Source: Harmothoe impar
Taxonomy: Eukaryota; Annelida; Polychaeta; Phyllodocida; Polynoidae
Length of the DNA: 64,000 nt
NCBI GenBank assembly: GCA_947462335.1
Contig: OX381721.1
Location: 11,359,910 to 11,423,909, forward strand
Direction: 5' to 3'
Shown here: positions 22,447 to 37,800 of the stretch, in pieces
How positions within the stretch are numbered: position 1 is the stretch's first letter
Layout: each line of letters starts with the position of its first letter
Translations under genes and position numbers: made by a program
Notes under the pieces: generated by a model
What the model was told of the DNA's origin: nothing
The model's database searches: none
What the model saw: the letters and a program-made list of their open reading frames with translations, nothing else

Positions 22447-23570
22447 TTAAAGGACTGAAATGGATCATGGAGGAGCATAAATGTGTCAATAGCACACAGG
22501 AAACTGTATGGCAACAATTCAGTCATTCAACCATTTCCATGGCCATCTCTTAAAAAGATTCTGTTCAAAACAAATCCAGTGTGGACCAGAAAAAAAGAAG
22601 CCAAAAGTAAATGAAATTGGGTTTCCAATAGTCTATGAAATATGATACAAGGCACTGTAATAATTGCGACCAGTATAGTACCGGACATGGTGAAGGAATT
22701 TCCTCGCAAATACTGATTAATAACCAAGCAGCAATAGGCAATCTAAGAGTGAATAATAGTGTTTGCATTATACTCAGTTAGTTTGCACTGCCTCCGAACT
22801 CTGGCCATCTTATGAAACATCAGGCACCACCAATCAGTATATAAACTCAACATAGCCCAAAGCATCGTCTATATATTATAGGAGATCAGTCTTAATTGTT
22901 ACACTTGTTGAAATTTGAATGAACATGTGCTTAATTAAAGTGTACAAACCCAGTTGATTGAATTCAATCCTTCTTTTCTGTGAATCCTTTAGTGAGATTG
23001 ACAAATTATTATAGAATGACTATTTGGACTCATATCTGAGATTCATGGTTCAATGGAGGGAACCATTTCGCACACTTATAAACTGTTAACTGCACACGGA
23101 CAACAATGTTGGCTATCTTGCTTAAATATACACCAATGATTCCCTCATTCACCACACTATGCCCAAACATGGCATGCAGTCCAGACCCAATTCGCATAAT
23201 ATCTATCATTATGTGTATGGATTAAATATAAACATATCAGCTGTTTAATTGAATTGAACATCATAATAATTAATTTAAGCTCTACGTGTGCAATAGGCAA
23301 TAGTAGGCTACCTAAGCCACTTACCAAGGCTAGGTCATTTATAGTTTTAGCATAGTTATGGGAGGATAGCGTCTGTATATAGTATACAATCATGGAGGAA
23401 GTCTTTCATTCAGACAGGTTGTTCTGTCACCAATACTATAATGATATTATATCATACAATTCACAGGAATGTTTTCTGGTAAGCACCAAATTCTCATGGA
23501 GTGAGCACAACTTCTCTGATACATGTCTGTATATAGTGCATTGTATATGATTCATTGTGAGTATATAATT

Positions 23571-25879
23571 CTAGCTTAGGCATAAAACATCTAGAATACT
23601 TTGTGCAGTAGGCATGATGGCAGTCTCGTTAGGCATGATATATGTGTATTGGTAGTCTGGTGTGTTGCCGATTGCTCGGATTTCGTCTGGATCTAAGCAG
23701 CCTTCATGTCCCACGCCCACACTGAATATCTGAAAGCGAAATAATCACATTTATACTTCTTATATACATATGTGAGCAGGCAAGCAGAAAGGATACTCCG
23801 TGCGGGATTAGTTCCGATTTTTGCCACCAGGGGGGCGCCACTATGGCCTTAAATGAAAGAAAAAGGGTAAAAATAGCTCTAGGGTAATTTTTTCTGTAGA
23901 ATAAAATGGGAATACACAAAACATTCCATTTCTGGTGATAAGCCTCTATATTTGGAATGTAAAAAGAACGTTTTAAGGCCTAAATGGGTGTCCTTGTTGA
24001 TATGTGTTGCCATGGAAACAGGATTTTCATTCCAAATAGAAAAATTAAAGATACCTCTTGACAGAATGATTCATGGGAGTTACTATGGTCAAAACAGAAT
24101 AAAATTACCATTCCTAGATCAAATTTTATGACTAAAAGAAGGAAAATGCATGATATATTTCTCATTATCATCATTATGCTAATTAGATAGGGATATCTGG
24201 GAAAATATGAGACTTAGAGCTTATTAGGCTTTTTGATAGGGCAATGCCCACTCATATTCAGGAAGGCATTCCACAAAAACTAGAATTGATATCTTCAAGT
24301 GTAATGTATCACTGGAAAGCTGATGACATCAATTTTAAAGTTGACTTTTTCCTTGGAGTATCCTTTTCCCTTGCCTCTACACATATGTTGGTCCAACAGT
24401 TTTAATGATAGCTATTATATTAAATCAAGTCAGATATTCCTTCAGCCTAAAGGCAAACTTCATGATTGATTATCAAATCAGGAAAAAGCTGATGGAGAAA
24501 CATGCACACATACAGAAACGGTGAGCAGGCTCTTTGAATACTGTATAATTATACATAGATTCATGTCTGTACTGAGTTAAGGCTACTCAAAAAAAAAAAT
24601 TACGTGTTTTTCTTTGGTTAAGAGTTAATTTACATTTAAAAGTGGAGAAAATATAAACTATTTCTATACCGATGCATTGCTTGCATTATTAGCATTAATT
24701 TGATACCAAATATGACAATTTTTGTCAATTCACATCAGGTTTTCATAAAAAGTTGGCACACAAAAAAAGAAGTTTTTCTCAAAACCCTGATTTTTATGAT
24801 ATACGCCGTGATAAGAAAGCATTTAGATTATTTGAGTGGCCTAATACTGAAACTGAAGAATGAAACTGAAGGTTTCCCTGCCTTTTTCCCCCCTGGTCAC
24901 TGGGAATTTTTGGTGCACAGGGGGCTGTCTTTGACAACTTTTTTTTCCGACCACCGCTCAAATTATTTACTCTTAAAGCCTGTCAAACTGAGGTGTCCTT
25001 ATCTGAGAAGCGGGTCTGATGTGTGGATGTCTTACTGTTGTTCCAGCGGCTCGGGCTGCGTCTGCCGTAGGTATAGTTGAGTCCCTATCCACATTAGAGT
25101 ATCCATCACTGATCATGACGATGACATTGTCCACTCCATCACGGTCCCCGTTTTCGGGGGTGAACATAACATTCTGGGCGGCGTCTATGGCCAGTGACGT
25201 AGCCGTCTTACCAAACTCTGGCCGCATGGCCAGCGCGTTCAGCACGCTCTGCCGGTCCACGTAGTCCTTCAGATGGAACCGGATGTTGGGTGCGTCACTA
25301 GGGAGACATATCATATAATTTAATTAAATCCATTTAAGATAAGCACGTTTATGAATGACGTGACACAGACTTTGCAAGCAGTATCATAATCAGAGCATTG
25401 TTTGTGACCTTTTTTTAGCCTTTTTCCTTGGCCTTTTAAGTTTGACATTGTTTTCAGATTTAACCCTGAAAAAAACCCACAAAATTAATGAACAGATGGG
25501 ACATACTCATTGATGTGGGGGGGGGGGGGAGGTGATGAAGGAGAAGGTCACAGCTTTAGTGACATCATCTGTGAATGTTCAACATATCTGACTTGAAAAT
25601 GTGATGAAGTCTTTGGTACGGTGAATAAATATTACACTGATTTGTTTTGTATAATACCCACATGTATTTTAATAACAACACCATTATGGTTTGAACTTTT
25701 ACTCATTGTTAAGACCTACCTGAAAGTCATGACCCCAACTCGTGTCCGCTCCTGTGCAAAATTGAGTCCGTAGACTACCTGCTTCGCCAGCCGTAGACTC
25801 AGATCGAAGGTGTACTCCAGCCCAGCTATGGACCCCGACCCGTCTATGATGAACACCAGGTCATACCTCCTGTTACATC
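23571..25879 (-). CDS. VWA7 domain, three exons, C-terminus of the protein
   Basis: Exons 25720-25879, 25036-25297 and 23571-23729. MIDAS is DGSGS, Thr in GKTATS and Asp in ISDGYS. The last exon encodes [20 protein letters not shown] and ends CLS-TAG about 30 residues later. No membrane helix follows. Confidence 0.85.
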
Positions 25880-28800
25880 CTGCATGGGCAGAACATTTTA
25901 TTAAGTAGAAATACGATGACTGGAAGCTTTAAGTGTCATAAGATGGGTTATCAGAATAAGGTGGTTTATATCAGAATCTATATGTTGTGTTATATACGTT
26001 TAATAATGCTCATATAAGTGATTTGTAAAGACATTACAACATTTTATACAACAGTGTGTATTATTCCATATAGATGACCTATGATCCATATCTAATTAGC
26101 TGAATTTATTCAATATAAGTATATGTATATAATACCATAGTTGGCTGCACTACTTACTCCTGTCACAGTTGACACCCGTGTAGACATCGTTACAGTCACA
26201 GATGTAGTTCTGGATGCCGTTAAAGCACCGTGCATTGTTTCTGCAGGGTCCACTCCCACACTCATTCACCTCTGCAAGTTAAGTCAAACACATAGAATTC
26301 TTTTTAAAAAAGTATTTCTGTTAGAACTTATTACAGCCATCCGACTGGGTTCCTGGTACATATGATGAGTTTGGATGCAAAATGACATATCTCCATCCCA
26401 GAATTGAAGCATATAGTGCTTTTTGTAAAGACACCTTGGGGTCAATTATTTTACTTTGATACCGGAGTGTATACTAAGTAGGTCCTAATGATATGAAAAA
26501 TAGTAAATCTTGGAAAAACTGTTTCAGGATTATATTTCACTCTCCCTAATCTTCATTTTTGTCTGATTTTTGTCCCTATTTTTGAAATGGCGCTTATTTC
26601 GTTTTGCATCCAAACTCTTCATATATGTTGATTTGTAGCTTTGGCTAAGGACAGTTAGTGTTTTGATTCTTCTAGAGGGCACCTAGGCACCTGGGCACCT
26701 GCAAGTGTATGATATTCAATCCATTATCTGGAATCAAGTTCCATATTATACATGTCATCTTTTTCCATTTTGCCTATGGAAAGCAACCTTTCCCTTCAGT
26801 TACAAATGCCAAATACTGTTGTTGTGATCTCAATTCAAAACGTATCTAAATTATGTTAAACTGATAATAATGTCCAATTACCTAATAAATTACAAATCAA
26901 TATTGAAGCCTTTGCTATATCATGGATGATAACTATACAATTTCCCTTTTTGGGATAATCTTTTACAGTGTAATAGTGTTATTATATGACATATTGCCAG
27001 CAGCCCGTGTACTCACGGTCACAGGTAGCTGCGACCAAGGTGTCCTTTAGTATGGGCAGGTCCTCAAAGGAGGACACACTGAGGATGTTCACCTCGTCAG
27101 GGTCTGAGGCAATGCCCTTGATCTCCAGGTTAGGTGCATCTAAACCTGCAAAACGATTATAATGTTAATAACATGTTGTGATAAGATAATTATAATTAAT
27201 TGTGACCCTGTTTAACGAAATGGGTTGGAAGTCGCATGTTTAAGAGCTTAGATATGGGCATTTTAAGTAGTATAGTGTGGAAAAAATATTATTTTTGAAA
27301 AAGGAGTTTATGACATTTTTCTAAAATATGAATAATTATCTTCTGGCAAACTAAGTTAAAAACCAAATTTCTACCCCCATTTTTTCCAAAACTGATGGCC
27401 ATGGGATCTACAATTGTATAGTATGATATAGTTAATATCTAATTTAATTTTCAATTATCTCATTTTGATTAATTTCCATTTAAATCAACAAAAAACCATC
27501 AAAAATATTGTCTAAGAGTGAATATTGGGCAATATACCACTTGTCATATATATCAAATGAAAGCTCTTGATGAGCTGTACACACATCTGGCAATATCAGA
27601 ACATTTTATATCTGCGACTTCATACTTATTTCGTAAAAACTGGTTGCAATTATACAGCATAAGTCCCTCGCCCTGAAGCAATGCACATGGACTACAAAAT
27701 AAATATTATCAGAATAAGCATGATTGCAGCCTATGACAGCTGGCTGTTTCTAATGTCGACAACGGACACTCACATATATACTCTCTAAAAAATGTGTGTT
27801 AACTTAACACACTTTTTTAACACCCTATTTTGTATACTTATTTTACACACCCTTTTTTTAAACACATTACACACTTTTTCAAAAGTTAGTTAATCTTTAA
27901 AGAGTGTAGAGAAAAAAGTGTAAAATCTAAAGTGCGTCGGAAAAAGTGTGTAAGTGAAATATATGTGTGTTGCATTGTAAAGTGTTTAGATATATTAAGT
28001 GTGTTATTCAGCATTGCCTGGCACTGGCTGCCAGCGGAGCACCCCTGGTGTACCAGCAGGCAAAATTTCATCAACCACAGCCACTAGTGCAATGGTGGCA
28101 AATTGTGGCAGTCATCCTACATAGCAGAGCCTTGTAAGATTTCAATTACATATTGACTTACAATATAGCTGAACACACAGGAAAGGTGTCCTATTCATTC
28201 CACATTCTTCAGACCTCCCTAGGACAGGATATTCAGTCTTCAATGGGATAGCTTCATGCATGCATTGATGTTACACTTCATAGTAATAATTGTGTTTAAA
28301 ATTTGATATCAAATCATTAAACATGATCAAAATCTTGAAGTGTGATTGGAATCCTTAAAACAATGCTTGTGGTGCCATCTGGTGTCAATAAAATGTGTGT
28401 ATATTGTACACACTTTTAATACCTACATGCATTTGACAAAAAAGTGTGTTCATGCTCATAATGTGTGTAATATTTCAAAGTGTGTTATAGGTGTGTGTTA
28501 CTCCTTATCCATGTCCCCATAACACACATCTTTTCACAGTGTACCACAATGTGTCTAATGTGTAAACAACTGACACTCAGAGATACCACAATGAGCTGTA
28601 TAGCAGCAGGTTGTGTCTGATGTGTACAACTGACACTCACAGATACCACAATGAGCTGTATGGCAGCTGGCTGTGTTTATATGTATATAACCCCATATAC
28701 AACTGACACTTACCCACAGATACTACAACGACCTGTATGGCAGCTAGTCTTGTTTGGATGGCCTCGGGTAGTGTCTGGTCAGGGTTAACATTACTTTGTC

Positions 28801-31800
28801 CATCTGTTATCACTATAGCAAAGTTTGGCACATCTAAGCGGTCTCCATTGGCTAGGGTAAACATGACCTCCCGCGCCATCTTAAGCCCGGCTGCTGTATT
28901 AGTCATACCGGCCACGTAGCGGATGGAGTCTACAGCCTGTAATAGGTCCTCCTTGTTGTTGTATGCATTCATCTGAGGGAGAGAGAAATGCCATAACTTT
29001 AGAAAGATATTTTAAAATGTAAAATGAATTGGATAAGAGAGTTATTGCAGTAAAAAAAAATCATAATTAGTAATAAAATGCCAAAAATTATCCAAGGTAG
29101 AATCAGCCTTTTTAATATCCTATACTATTATTGGTTTTTACTCTAGGATCAAACATGATTATGATTTGATACCCCCACTTACTTGCCACAGCAGCATGGC
29201 TGTATCGCTGAACATGACGGTGCCAACCCTGATGCCATCATCCCCCACATTAAATTCTGACAGGACGGACCAGATGAAGTTCTGTATCAGACGGAAGCGC
29301 TCCTGGCGGATACTGCCCGAGGAATCCACCACAAAAACAATGTCTGCCTGTGGGCTGCAACCTGCAAAAATTAGGGGTAGGGGGTGAACAAATGAATGAG
29401 ATGTAAACTGGTTAGATTAAGCAATTTTTATAAGTGGATGGTCTTGTATTGCCGTCCATAAAATGCAGAAATGTTTGGACTTTTTAATATCGGTTGAATA
29501 ATTTTATCTCTCTCGTCTGTCAGAATTACTGTGGAAAATACTCTAGACATGGATTAATACTGACAGTTTCTTCTTGGACAAAATTATATATAACTCCTCA
29601 GACTAAATCAATGTAATGTCACTTACGTCTGTTACAGTTCCTGCCACTCCAACCACGTGCACAGATACAGGTGTAACTGTTGAGACCGTCTACACAGATA
29701 GCACCCGACCCCGTGCATGGGCCACTAGCACACTCATCCACCGCTGGAAGTAAAACATAGAACAGATACAGACACTGTAAGACTCAGTGCATGGTGTGCT
29801 AGCACACTCATCCACAGCTGGAAGTCGAACATACAGTAGTGGCTTGAATAAGCGCAGGGGTCTCAAATAAGCACAGGTCTTGAATACGCGCAGCTAAATG
29901 AGGGTATTGAAATAAAAACTTGGGCCATATTTGTATCTTGAAAAAGTGCAGGTTTTGTATGAGCGTAGGGTAAATGGTACCATTGAAATTGATAAGCGCA
30001 GATGCACTTATTCAAGCCACTACAGTAGAACAGATACAGACACTGTAAGACTCAGTGCACACTCCACTAGCACACTCATCTACTGCTGTAAGTAGAACAT
30101 AGAACAGAATGATACATACACTGTAGGACTCAGTGCATGGTGTGCTAGCACACTCATCAACCACTGGAGGTAAAACATGGAACAGATACAGACACTGTCA
30201 GACTCACTGCATGGTCCGCAAGCACACTTATCCCTTGCTGTAGGTAGAACATAGAATAGATACAGACACTGTAAGACTCAATGTATGGTCCCCTAGCACA
30301 TTCATCCATCCCGGGAAGTAGACCATAGAACAAAAGGAAGCTGTTCATGTTAAATGGTCTTAGCTGTACAAAACCATTATCTTTCACTGATGGGAGTTTC
30401 ACTGCACCAATGTGCCTCCTAGGGATACACTGCTGTATCAGTTACTATTATGTTCAATGCAAACCTACAGCACAAGTGTGCTGCCTTCTGGGTTCATATT
30501 ATACCTTCCTCAACAGTCTAATTGGGAGTAGAAAGAGGACTGCCTACTGAATGGTACAGCCAGTACACTCATCAAGCACGTAGCGATAAATCTGGTTCCT
30601 CCATATGCACAGTCATATTAATTCTGAGCTCAGAATCTCTCACAAGATGTAGGCACTGACCATACACCCACACACCATTGCGTGCAAGGAACAGGCTAAG
30701 TCGTGAGAGTGGATCCAAGATCTCATAAGATTGCTGGTATCAGTGTACACACAGCTGTTGTGCCCCAGTTAATGTGCTATACAGGCACCTGTTTGCTACA
30801 ACATGGGCACTGCTGGCTGGTTGGAGACTTGCAAATCCAATGAGTAACACACATCCTCTGAAATATCTTTTGGTTGGTATTTTGTTTGTCACATGATAGG
30901 TCATGAGCCAGTAAACAGAATTTTACCCACTGCTGCATTTTATCTAAATAATAGCTGAAGGATACCATTTGCATTTGCAAGTGGTATCCACAGTTTGGGA
31001 TTTCTGGTGAATGATTGTGAAGAACCTGATTACTAGTTTATGAGTCTTTTCTTATTTGACCCATCATGAATTTCAATGAATTGAATGAGTTAGGTCTTAG
31101 CCAAATTCTGGTGTCTTGGCTTCTGACAATGTGGCCATGACATGCTGCCAATGGTGGCACTGCAGTCCTGCCATGCATGCAATGCATATCACCACCTTAC
31201 AATGGGGGCCTACTTGGGCTAGGAGGCTAGTATGGTGAGACCTTGGAGGAGGAGGGACATGCTGAAGGTACTTACTGTTACAAACAGAGTCCAGCAGACC
31301 CTGCATGAGGGTGGGTAGCATGGTGAAGTTGTCCAGACTCATGAGGTTCAGGTCGTCAGGGTTGGAGGCTATGCCACGTAACTCCCTCTGTGCAAACACG
31401 TCATTCAGGTTGATCGCTACCAACAGGAAATATGTCATATATATACAAGCTTGCAATAACTTTTGATTTTCAACTTTTACTTTTTGTGAGTACAATATCA
31501 TACCAGTGCATCAACATTTCTTTACACTCTACATCTTATCTATACTACAAACAGTTTTACATAGAATTGATGTATATGTTTTTTTATTAATGCCATTATT
31601 ATTGGCCAACAATGACTCGACTCTGTATCATATAATATATCCCTATATATACATACATATATTATATGTAAAACCATTTAAATCATTGATTTTCACCTAG
31701 AACCAGCCCTAACCCTTACCTACGACCATGACCTGGATGCCCATGGCCTTGACCTGTCTGGCTGTGGCGTAGGTGAGAGTCTTGTTGTTGGAGCGGCCGT

Positions 31801-34800
31801 CAGTGATGACCAGGGCGTAGTTGGGGGCGTTAGGTCGGTCTCCGTTCTCAGCCATGAACATGGTGGTCAGCATGGTCAGGGCATCGGAGGTGTTGGTCGT
31901 TCCACCACTGTCAGGCATTGAGGAAACTGATTTGCATTAAGTGCCTCACATGAAGCTATCATACAAAGCATCCCCCTCCCTTTTCAACATCACTGCAATT
32001 TGAGGATGAGACCTAATAGGTCTGGAGTGCTAAACTATACATGTAATACTATGTTGCACTGTGTGTAGGCCTACAATATAAGATCCCCCTTCATGATTTA
32101 CAATGTTATCACTGTATAATATTATAGCTTTAATTCAAATACAATGATAGTGTACTGTACATCGTGATATAGAATTGAAGGCATGATTACTCCTTCCTCT
32201 TATGCATGACGGGCGCTTATCAGTCAGGTTTCCCATTCAATATGGCCCAAATTTATGTTGAATATGTTGCATACTCACGTGTAAGAGACAGACATGGCAT
32301 TGAGGAGGTTAGTGGTGTCTGTATAGGCGTTTATCTGAAACATCAGGTTGGCCTGGCTGTCGAAGGTCATCATACCTATCTGTGCCTTGGCCGGGTTTAG
32401 ACTAGCCGCCAGCGTTTTCACAAAGGTCAGCACTAGCCCAAAGTTGATCTCTCCTGTGCGAAATGGAGAAAAACAGTGAATTAGGGAGTGGTCATTTTTT
32501 AACAACAGGGGGGGGGGTCGGTGGATTTTCGCAAGCGGGTCGAAATATCTTTGGTCCTCCCCTCAGGCAAGTTGAAATTGAATGCCGGCCAACCCCTCTG
32601 AGCTCTAGTAACATGGGTGCAATTTCTTTGGTCCCCCCTTGAAGAGGGGTCAATTTTTTTTGTCCCCCCCCTTCAAGGGGTCCAAAATGTGTTGGTCCCC
32701 CCCCCAAATCCACCAACCCCCGCCCCCTGTTGTTAAAAAATGACCACTCCCAAAATTTAGTTTCGCTAAAGTGGATTTTGCATCCAACCCAATGACAGAC
32801 ATACTTAGCAGTAAACCAATGAAATGATGGCCATTGCATTTAAACTGCAATTTATGATTGTAATTTACAATGTATGAGGTCATGCCCACATGATAACAAT
32901 GATAAATCAAAATGACTTATTTAATTACCTATGCTACCGGATGAGTCCACGACTATAACAAGGTCCATCATCGCTGTACATGCTGTGGAGGGAATTATAG
33001 AGTACATACATGTGACCAGGCAGCTGAAAGAGTGTATCTGATGACCACTGTCCAAAGGGGAACTTTGGCCACCTACGCCCATACATTTCCCATATAACTT
33101 CGGTCGATGTAGACAGTGGCCATAAGGGTCATTTGATAATTGAAGTGTGTGTCAAGTTGTACAAATGAGATCAGCTAAGATGTATTACTGAAAATGATAG
33201 GCATTAATGCACTACATGATCCCATTTCTTCTAGGACGAACTGATGGAATTTCCAATAGACAGGAACCAAAATGGTCCATTTAAAATAATGGTATAGTTT
33301 CCATGACCCATATATCCCATGGCCGGAACAGCTAATACAATGGGCTATTCCGTTGCTTTCCGAATAATATAGAATTTTAGCAACAAAGATGGAATAATTC
33401 TCAGAAGCCTATACTTTATTCTCCATCAAAATGTACACTAGGTAAACTGTCTTTGAGTCGGCCATGTACCTTGAGTCAACCACTTTGCTCTGTTTTTAGT
33501 GCCAAGTTACAGCCATAAAAAGCTGTTGAATTGGTATTTACCCTATTTTCCCTAGTAGAATAAAGGGGAAATTCAGCTTTCCGCTACTTTACAAGTTTGG
33601 GGACTTATTTCTTCCTCTCTCTGACGGATGGCTAAAATACCATGTATAACCACATTTTGCTGAACTTCCTAACCAATAATGGGTGAACTCTGAGCCAACC
33701 CCCAAGACCCCAAGGCATTTTGCTTGATGGTGGTATCCATGGCTGGTATGTTGTTAATTGGTATGAAATGTTTTTAAAAAAAGCATTTATATGTGACATG
33801 TACTGGGAAAAGGGACCTTAGTGTACACTGCACTAAGGTCCCTTTTCGCAGATCGTGTCACATATATTACATTGTTGATTCTGCATAAAAAACACAAATT
33901 GAATTCTTTAAAATTCACATGTTATTATACCCAGTCTATAGACCCTTTGAAAGGGATGTACCAATGTGTCAAGGTGGCTGACTCAAGGTACCAAAGTGGT
34001 TGACTCATGGTACTGATGTGGACAAATTCAACACATTTTTCATGTTAAGCCAATAGGGCCCTACTGTCTTCAATTAAAAAGTGGGGACCTCATTTTTTTA
34101 TAATGCCTAGAACTTGAGAAAAAAAACTCTGACCATCTTTGGGGGACCCATACTGGTTAGCATATTACAGTATAGATCCCAAATTACCTCATAGCTGGAA
34201 CACAGGTACAAGTGGTCGACTCATGGGCACTTTACCCTGAATCATTGCACTCTATTATGGTATGTGAATAATAACAGAGAAACCAGAAAATGTATATCTT
34301 TGTGAATGACATAACACTGATTTGTTATGTGTTGGTAATTTAGTTTAAATTATACTGCATGGTGTATTTAAATTAAACTATATCTTAAACAATCAAAGAT
34401 CATACTTACGGGTTACACAGTTGACAGCAGCAAACTCACTGAGACACTTACAAGTGAAGCTGTTGATACCATCCATGCATGTCCCTCCATTTTCACAAGG
34501 GTTGGAGTCACATTCATTCACCTCTGTCAACAAGTTAGTAACAAATTTAAAAAATAGGTTCATAAAATAAATTAAAATGATTAGTGTCTTATATTTTTCA
34601 TTACATGCATTGTTAAAAAGAAAAGACAAAACAAGAAGATCAACATTGACTTACCGTCACATAAGGTGGCCTCTAGTCCGTTGATGATTTGCCCAAAGTC
34701 ATCAAAGTTGTCTACGATGAAGGCGTTGGCGTCATCAGGGTCTGTTGCCATCTCATGTATCTCCATCAAGTTGACCCATTGTGAGATTGCCACCACCAGA

Positions 34801-37800
34801 ATGTTGATACCTGCCTGCCGAGTCAGCTTAGCCTGTTCTACCTACACACACACATCAATGGACAGGAGGTGTCTACATAGATGCCATTAATTGTACAACA
34901 TGGATGTTGTACTTTGTTGTCCTACTAAAAAATCACCGAACTTTCTTATCATGATTCACAAATGTCAACTAGAAGCCACTACTAAGTTAACCTTTCTATT
35001 GATAATAGTCTTCGCCAGTATGAGTGTGAATGGGAAGAAGGAAAGTCTATACTAGATACATTCCATTTTAAAATAAAAGGGACACTGTTTATTATGACAA
35101 ATTAGGTCAGTGCCAATGCCAGGCATACTTACTGTGTCTGGGAAGTCATTGGAGCCTCCATCTGTGAGTACCACTGCTATGTTCCTGATCTTGGGTCTGT
35201 CCCCGTTGAGTGGGTTGAAGATCTCCTCACGAGTGAGTTTGAGCGCCTGGGCTGTATTGGTGGAGCCCCTGTAATACCTCACCCCATCTATAGCCTCCTG
35301 AACCAGCAACCGGGAATCCAACTCATTCAAATAGAACTCAACCTGGAGTTGGATGGAGCAATCATTAAGCCATAAATTATGCACTATGGCAGGTTCACAA
35401 GGTTTCGTGTGAATATGACAATCACTATGCTTAAGTACTAGAAATCCTGTATTCTATGCCCTCATTGAATATGGTCCTTCCGTATCACATGGCCTGTGAT
35501 ATCATCATTTGTTTAAATTTATAGGGCCATTAGATGAATGGCCATTTTAATAGATAAAAAACATAAAATAATGGCAAAGGCCCATGGCGAGGGTCATTTT
35601 GCACCACTCCCCCATAGATCATTCCCCCCTTCATAGAGCTGGTGCCGCATCCCATGAAGCCAAAGGGACCTCAGGGGAACGATCCAAAATAACTCTCTTA
35701 TAATGGGCCTTTGTCTCTTCACTCACCCTGGCCTTGGTACTGAAGGTGACAAGGGATACGTAGGATGCAGAATACCCAATATTTACAGTCTCCAAAACAT
35801 TCTTTATAAAGTTCTTAACCTTTACAAAGTTCCTGGTCCGGATGGAGGAGGAAGTGTCCAGTACTATAGCTATATCAGCTATACTGGTACAGGCTGAGAG
35901 AGTGAAAAGGTAGCTATATCAGCTATACAGCCTAAAACAGGTAAAGGCAGATATACCAGCTATACTGGTGCAGGGTGAAACAGGAAAATGCAACTATATC
36001 ACCTATGCTGGTGCAAACCAGAAGGCACTCATCAAGGCCATACATGACATTGAGTGAAAAATGTAGGGAAAAGTTATCTTGAATTATATTTTGTGTAAAA
36101 TCTTTTCGATTTCAAAGCTACCATTAGATAACATTGCTCAAGGTTCACTCTTAGCTTTTCCGATATTACTTTGGCTGTATCAAAAGGAATCATTACATGA
36201 CTAGCTTCAGATTGTAGAATGGACTCATGTATTACAATATATGATTAAGTGAACATATTAGGTAAAAAATATCTGTAAAGAGAAAGAAAGCTGCATGATT
36301 TAAGTATTAATGTGAGTACTTACTGGCTGGTAGTTCACAGGCTAAGTTGCTAATCTGAGACCTGATACCATCAAGCACTGTGAAATTGGCGACATGAAAC
36401 ACCATGAGCTCATCCCCTGCTATACCAAGCAGCTCATCCATGTTGACTGACTGACCAATACCTACATACAATGAACAGCTCAGGGTTGACAATAAAACTG
36501 AATGATATTCACTTTTTTGACAAAATACACAATTTCTCTTTGTTGGTGGTTAAGTTCTATTCAGGCTAATCCACAGTTGCTCATTAATTCGAACCTGCCA
36601 GCTTTTTCAGACCAATCAGAATAATATGTGAGCAGCCAAGCAGAAAGGATAGTCCCCGCGGGATAAGTTCCGATTTTAGCCACCAGGGGGCGCCACTATG
36701 GCCTAAAATGAAATAATTAGGCTAAAAATACCTCTTGGGTACTTTTTTCTGGAGAATTCAATAGGACTACATAAAACATTTCATTTTTGGTAAAAAGCTT
36801 CTATATTTGGAAGGTAAAAGGAACGTTTTAAAGCCTAAATGGGTGTGCTTGTTGATATGTGTTGCCATGGAAACATGATTTTTATTCCAAATAGAGGAAA
36901 TTAAGACATAAATTGATAGAATGATTTCTGAGGATTGTGATGGTGAAAACAAAATAAAATTACCATTCCTGGATCGAATTTTATGACTCAAAGAATGAAA
37001 ATGTATCATAATTTTCTAATTATCATAGATAATGCTAATTGAATAGGGATATCTTGGAAAATATGAGACATAGAGCTTATTGGGATTTTGGAAAGGGTGA
37101 TGCCCACACATCTTCATGAATCAATTTCTCAAAAACTAGAAATAATATCTTCTAGTGTAATATATCACTGGAAAGCTTAAGACATCGATTTCAATGTTGG
37201 CTTTTTTCCTTGGACTACCCTTTTCCCTTGCCTGTACACATATAATGTACATAGTTGTAACTCAACATCTGAAACCCAAAGTGAAAGCCGTGACTTGGCT
37301 TGATTAAAAAAGTGTTACATGATTTATCTTGAATAAAAGAATGTTACAATGTTCCAAAGTCAGCTGTTGTAAAAGCAGCAGTTAACACTGGCGGGTATGT
37401 GTGGCCATCCAATGTGACAAAATCATGTTGTTGAAGATTACCAGCGGCAGAAGGATCCATTTTTTAACCTGTCAATCCACAGACATTAGAAAAAGGGAAT
37501 AGGCCGGACGTACCTACCTTTGATTTTGCGACCATAAAACCTGAAACAAATCTTTTTATGGGCCTCAGCTGCTCTACATGTTTTATGGCAGTTGGCTGTA
37601 CCTACCAATAGCAAACATGACGACGCCGTTCCGCCTGGCCTCCTCAGAGTAGGGGATGGTTCGGTCAGCATCTCTAGATGAGGCTCCATCTGTCAACACT
37701 ATACCTGAATGACCATATAGACTGCTTTAGTTAGTGTGTTGGCTGTTAACCATTACCTATTGGATTTGTGAGTAGAATGGAGATATTAACCAAAGACACC

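Larger units (their letters stand above)
20931..23570. other. Intergenic interval between Ngaro element and the VWA gene
   Basis: No complete gene is seen. It holds a possible orphan exon (21327-21436), one GAAGAGTTTGG MITE, a TTAA-flanked MITE and one copy of a dispersed ACGTCAAAATAACGTT repeat. Downstream of the VWA gene stop, an ATTAAA on the minus strand (23249-23244) is a candidate poly(A) signal. Confidence 0.4.

Noticed and set aside
33040..34240. A possible 1.2-kb decayed element with repeated gactcatgg/ccaagt words
   Set aside because: Some inverted words exist (near 33460 and 33975) but no consistent ends or target duplication.
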